DNA of 64,000 nt from Kosakonia quasisacchari (GTDB lineage Bacteria > Pseudomonadota > Gammaproteobacteria > Enterobacterales > Enterobacteriaceae): the NCBI RefSeq assembly GCF_004331415.1, contig NZ_SJOP01000009.1:1-64000 (forward strand). Direction: 5' to 3'. A program made the position numbers and the translations under genes. The notes beneath the pieces are model-generated. The model was given only the letters and a program-made list of their open reading frames with translations. It was not told the origin of the DNA and did no database searches. Below, piece by piece: positions 61,709 through 64,000 of this stretch (the first letter of the stretch is position 1; each line of letters opens with the position of its first letter).

Positions 61709-62104
61709 CTAATGCAGGGAGAAAACCAACTCCCAGGGCATGTACCACAGATTTGCCAGCACCATCAGCAGCAGTGAGCAAAAGGTTGCGCCCATGCCGG
61801 AACGACGCCAGCGGATCAAACGGTGGTGAAAGCCGTAATAATGCATCAGGCGACCCACGATCAGCAGCAGCCCGCAAACGTGCACTAACCAGGTTTGTGC
61901 ACCGTCCATCTCCATAAAAAGAAGCAGAATAAGGGCGATGGGAATGTACTCGACCGCATTGCCGTGAATGCGTATCGCGCTTTGCAGTTCGCTAAACCCA
62001 CCGTCGCCATAGCTCACACGGTATTGCGTGCGCAGGCGGATAACGTCAAAAGAAAATTTTATCAGTAACAAAGCACCCAGCACGGCGTAAAGCGCGCTAA
62101 CCAT
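61709..62104 (-). CDS. yecN: MAPEG family membrane protein YecN
   Basis: 131 aa with four hydrophobic segments (SALYAVLGALLLIKFS, EYIPIALILLLF, VHVCGLLLIVGRLMHYYG, LLMVLANLWYM). RIHGNAVEYIPIALI is the MAPEG glutathione-site pattern. It is in the inner membrane. The function is unknown; the family includes glutathione transferases. Confidence 0.93.
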   Translation of the reverse strand: MVSALYAVLGALLLIKFSFDVIRLRTQYRVSYGDGGFSELQSAIRIHGNAVEYIPIALILLLFMEMDGAQTWLVHVCGLLLIVGRLMHYYGFHHRLIRWRRSGMGATFCSLLLMVLANLWYMPWELVFSLH

Positions 62105-62156
62105 ACTAACTCCCTTTAAGGCTCTGGTGACCGCTTAACAATGATAGGTGGTTCGT

Positions 62157-62975
62157 TCAGAAAAGAGAAGATTGCAGCGGAAGAGAAGGGGCGTCGCCAA
62201 CGCCTGGCGCAGCGGCTTGCAAACCCTGCCACAGCGTTTCCACCAGTTCCGGTGCCTGGGCGATATCCGGCGTATGCAAAAATAAATAGGGCGTGATGGT
62301 CTGTTCCCACAACGGGAGTTTTTTCAGCCATACGGCAAACAGCTGGCGATTCTGTTCCATATTGTCGCTGCCGATAAAACGCACCATTGGATGGTTGGCG
62401 GTTACCAGCGCATGCACCGGTACTTTCGGCTTTTTGCGCTGCGCTTCAATGATCGCTTCACTATGAGGAACAGCGCTATGCACCGGTCGGCTATCAAGGA
62501 TCACCCGGTTTACGCCGCGCGCATGTAAGCCCTGATTGAGCGCTTTTTCCTCTTCGCCTTTAGCGAAAAAACTCGGGTGGCGTACTTCAACCCCATAAGT
62601 GAAACCTACAGGCAGCGCGTCCAGAAATGACCACAGAGCGGGTAAGTCGCGCGGGCCAAAGGTTGCAGGAAGCTGTAACCAATACTGGCCTATCCGGTTG
62701 GCGAGCGGCGACATCCGCGCAAAAAATTCATCAGTAAGATCGCGACAGTTACGCAACGATGCCTGGTGCGAAATGGTGGCGGGAAATTTAAAGCAGAAGC
62801 GGAAATCATCCGTGGTTTGTTCGTACCAGCGCGCCACGATCTCGGCTTTCGGTAGGGCGTAGAGCGTGGTATTGCCTTCGACACAATTAAAGTGCCGGGC
62901 GTATTCTTCGAGGCTGGTAATACCAAGGCGCACCCATTTCGGGTGCGACCATTGCGGCAGGCCGACATAAATCAT
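62157..62975 (-). CDS. yecE: DUF72 family protein YecE
   Basis: 272 aa TIM-barrel-like DUF72 protein ([51 protein letters not shown]-type region MVRFIGSDN). The function is unknown. The ATG overlaps the yecD stop by four bases. Confidence 0.93.
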   Translation of the reverse strand: MIYVGLPQWSHPKWVRLGITSLEEYARHFNCVEGNTTLYALPKAEIVARWYEQTTDDFRFCFKFPATISHQASLRNCRDLTDEFFARMSPLANRIGQYWLQLPATFGPRDLPALWSFLDALPVGFTYGVEVRHPSFFAKGEEEKALNQGLHARGVNRVILDSRPVHSAVPHSEAIIEAQRKKPKVPVHALVTANHPMVRFIGSDNMEQNRQLFAVWLKKLPLWEQTITPYLFLHTPDIAQAPELVETLWQGLQAAAPGVGDAPSLPLQSSLF

Positions 62976-63538
62976 AACGCGTTAAGGATCTCGTCCGTGC
63001 TGCGAACACGGCTAATGCGCGGGAAGATATGCGACAGGCTGCTCTGATGCTGTTCGCTGCTGCCTGCGCTGCAGGCGTCTTCTGCAATCACCAGTGAAAA
63101 ACCTAATTCCCAGGCGTTGCGCGCGGTAGACTCGACGCCGATATTGGTGGAAATACCACAAAGCACGATGGTATCGATGCCCCGGCGGCGCAGTTGCAAC
63201 TCAAGATCGGTGCCGTAAAAGGCGCCCCACTGGCGTTTGGTCACTTCGATATCGCTCTCTTTTTTGCCCAGAGCCTGCGGGTAAACCCACCAGTTTTCTG
63301 GCAGCGCATGTCCGCCTGTTGCAGCGTCAACCGGCTGTTTCAGCGCTTCGGCAAAATCCGCCGACCAGCCAACGCGCACCAATACAACCGGCGCACCGTT
63401 GGCGCGAAATTTTTCTGCAAGCTTGGCGGCGCGTTGAACAACGTCCTGCGCTGTGTGCGGGCCACCGGCAAAAGGCAGGATGCCTTCTTGTAAATCGATT
63501 ACCACCAGTGCGGTTTTCTCAGCATTGAGCTCCAGCAT
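62972..63538 (-). CDS. yecD: Isochorismatase-family hydrolase YecD
   Basis: 188 aa from the ATG at 63538 (AGGAG upstream), the E. coli length; a longer frame to 63607 lacks family similarity. It has the cysteine-hydrolase fold with [10 protein letters not shown] (Asp nucleophile-activating), K in [11 protein letters not shown] and the Cys in [17 protein letters not shown]. The substrate is unknown. It forms an operon with yecE. Confidence 0.93.
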   Translation of the reverse strand: MLELNAEKTALVVIDLQEGILPFAGGPHTAQDVVQRAAKLAEKFRANGAPVVLVRVGWSADFAEALKQPVDAATGGHALPENWWVYPQALGKKESDIEVTKRQWGAFYGTDLELQLRRRGIDTIVLCGISTNIGVESTARNAWELGFSLVIAEDACSAGSSEQHQSSLSHIFPRISRVRSTDEILNAL

Positions 63539-63674
63539 AATAACTCCTGAAAAATGAATGACGTCGGCGGATACCTTACGCGTTATGTTGGTGCGGACGG
63601 TGTACAAATTTTGTTAAATTTTGTGAGAATGCGCAATAAGCGCGCAGCAAACGCGCGTACAGTCGGTCGCGGGC

Positions 63675-63703
63675 TTATCGTCAGTCAGAATTTCCAGTAT
63701 AAT
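63675..63703 (+). promoter_or_regulatory. Probable aspS promoter
   Basis: Perfect TATAAT at 63698-63703 with a weak TTATCG at 63675-63680, spacer 17. It lies about 100 bases before the aspS ATG, leaving a G+C-rich leader (CCGCCGCAGGCGGCGG) that can fold. Confidence 0.5.
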
Positions 63704-63805
63704 AGCCCCCTTTTTTCATCCAGTTGTGTCATACGAAAATAGCTGCCACCAGAGTGCCTGCCGCCGCAGGCGGCGGGTCGCGCGCAGCTAATTAAGGGAT
63801 ATCTC

Positions 63806-64000
63806 ATGCGTACAGTATATTGCGGGCAGCTCAATCAGTCCCATGTGGGACAGCAAGTAACGCTTTGTGGGTGGGTCAACCGTCGTCGTGACCTCGGTAG
63901 CCTTATCTTTATTGATATGCGCGATCGTGAAGGTATCGTGCAGGTGTTTTTCGACCCGGACCATCAGGATGCGTTCCAGCTCGCCTCTGAACTGCGTAAT
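63806..64000 (+). CDS. aspS: Aspartyl-tRNA synthetase, N-terminal part (partial)
   Basis: The first 65 codons before the window edge. [16 protein letters not shown] and [16 protein letters not shown] identify the N-terminal OB-fold anticodon-binding domain of AspRS. It charges tRNA-Asp. An AAGGGA ribosome site lies upstream. Confidence 0.97.
   Translation, partial: MRTVYCGQLNQSHVGQQVTLCGWVNRRRDLGSLIFIDMRDREGIVQVFFDPDHQDAFQLASELRN

Overview
The window looks like chromosomal DNA of a flagellated member of the Enterobacteriaceae. Most proteins closely match, from memory, their Escherichia coli counterparts in sequence and length (FliA 239 aa, UvrC 610 aa, PgsA 182 aa, FlhA 692 aa, OtsA 474 aa), and gene order follows the E. 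coli fliC-sdiA-uvrYC-tyrP-ftnA-ara-ots-flhDC-che-flhBAE-argS-aspS segment. Accessory genes (a flagellin-modification cassette and a rhamnogalacturonide uptake/hydrolysis pair) suggest a plant- or environment-associated genus such as Kosakonia or Enterobacter. The genus is inference only. No phage, insertion sequence or CRISPR array was seen.

Layout. 1-109 is the 3' end of fliC. 294-12273 is a six-gene cassette inserted between fliC and fliA: two giant multidomain glycosyltransferases, a DegT-type aminotransferase, an ATP-grasp ligase, a Gfo/Idh oxidoreductase and an FkbM methyltransferase. Its position and content indicate flagellin glycosylation. 12373-17124 holds fliA-fliZ and the cystine/D-cysteine genes tcyJ-dcyD-tcyL-tcyN. 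Then come sdiA, yecF, uvrY-uvrC, pgsA and the glyW-cysT-leuZ tRNA operon, followed by tyrP with a double TyrR box, an unrecognised Cys-rich small protein, yecH, ftnA and yecR. 26260-29719 holds an RpiB/LacA-type isomerase, a DHA2 efflux pump, the tiny azuC gene with its RNA, yecJ and a DJ-1 family protein. araFGH, otsBA and uspC follow.

36450-53546 is the motility and chemotaxis core: the flhDC regulatory region with recognisable CRP, promoter and RcsB elements, then flhDC, motAB-cheAW, tar-tap-cheRBYZ and flhBAE. A remnant-like 0.3 kb stretch lies between cheW and tar, and a textbook sigma-28 promoter precedes tar. 53839-56563 holds the rhiT/rhiN-like pair behind a KdgR-like operator. The right end holds argS, yecM, cutC, cmoBA, yecN, yecE, yecD and the start of aspS.

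How it fits together. FlhDC turns on fliA; FliA (sigma-28) drives tar-tap-cheRBYZ and fliC; FliZ feeds back on the regulon. The cassette would decorate the flagellin that FliA produces. Two KdgR-like palindromes, one before the RpiB-like gene and one before rhiTN, hint that both belong to the pectin-derived sugar regulon. The least-described parts are the glycosylation cassette with its degenerate second glycosyltransferase, the hairpin that pairs with the fliZ ribosome binding site, and the Cys-rich protein beside yecH.
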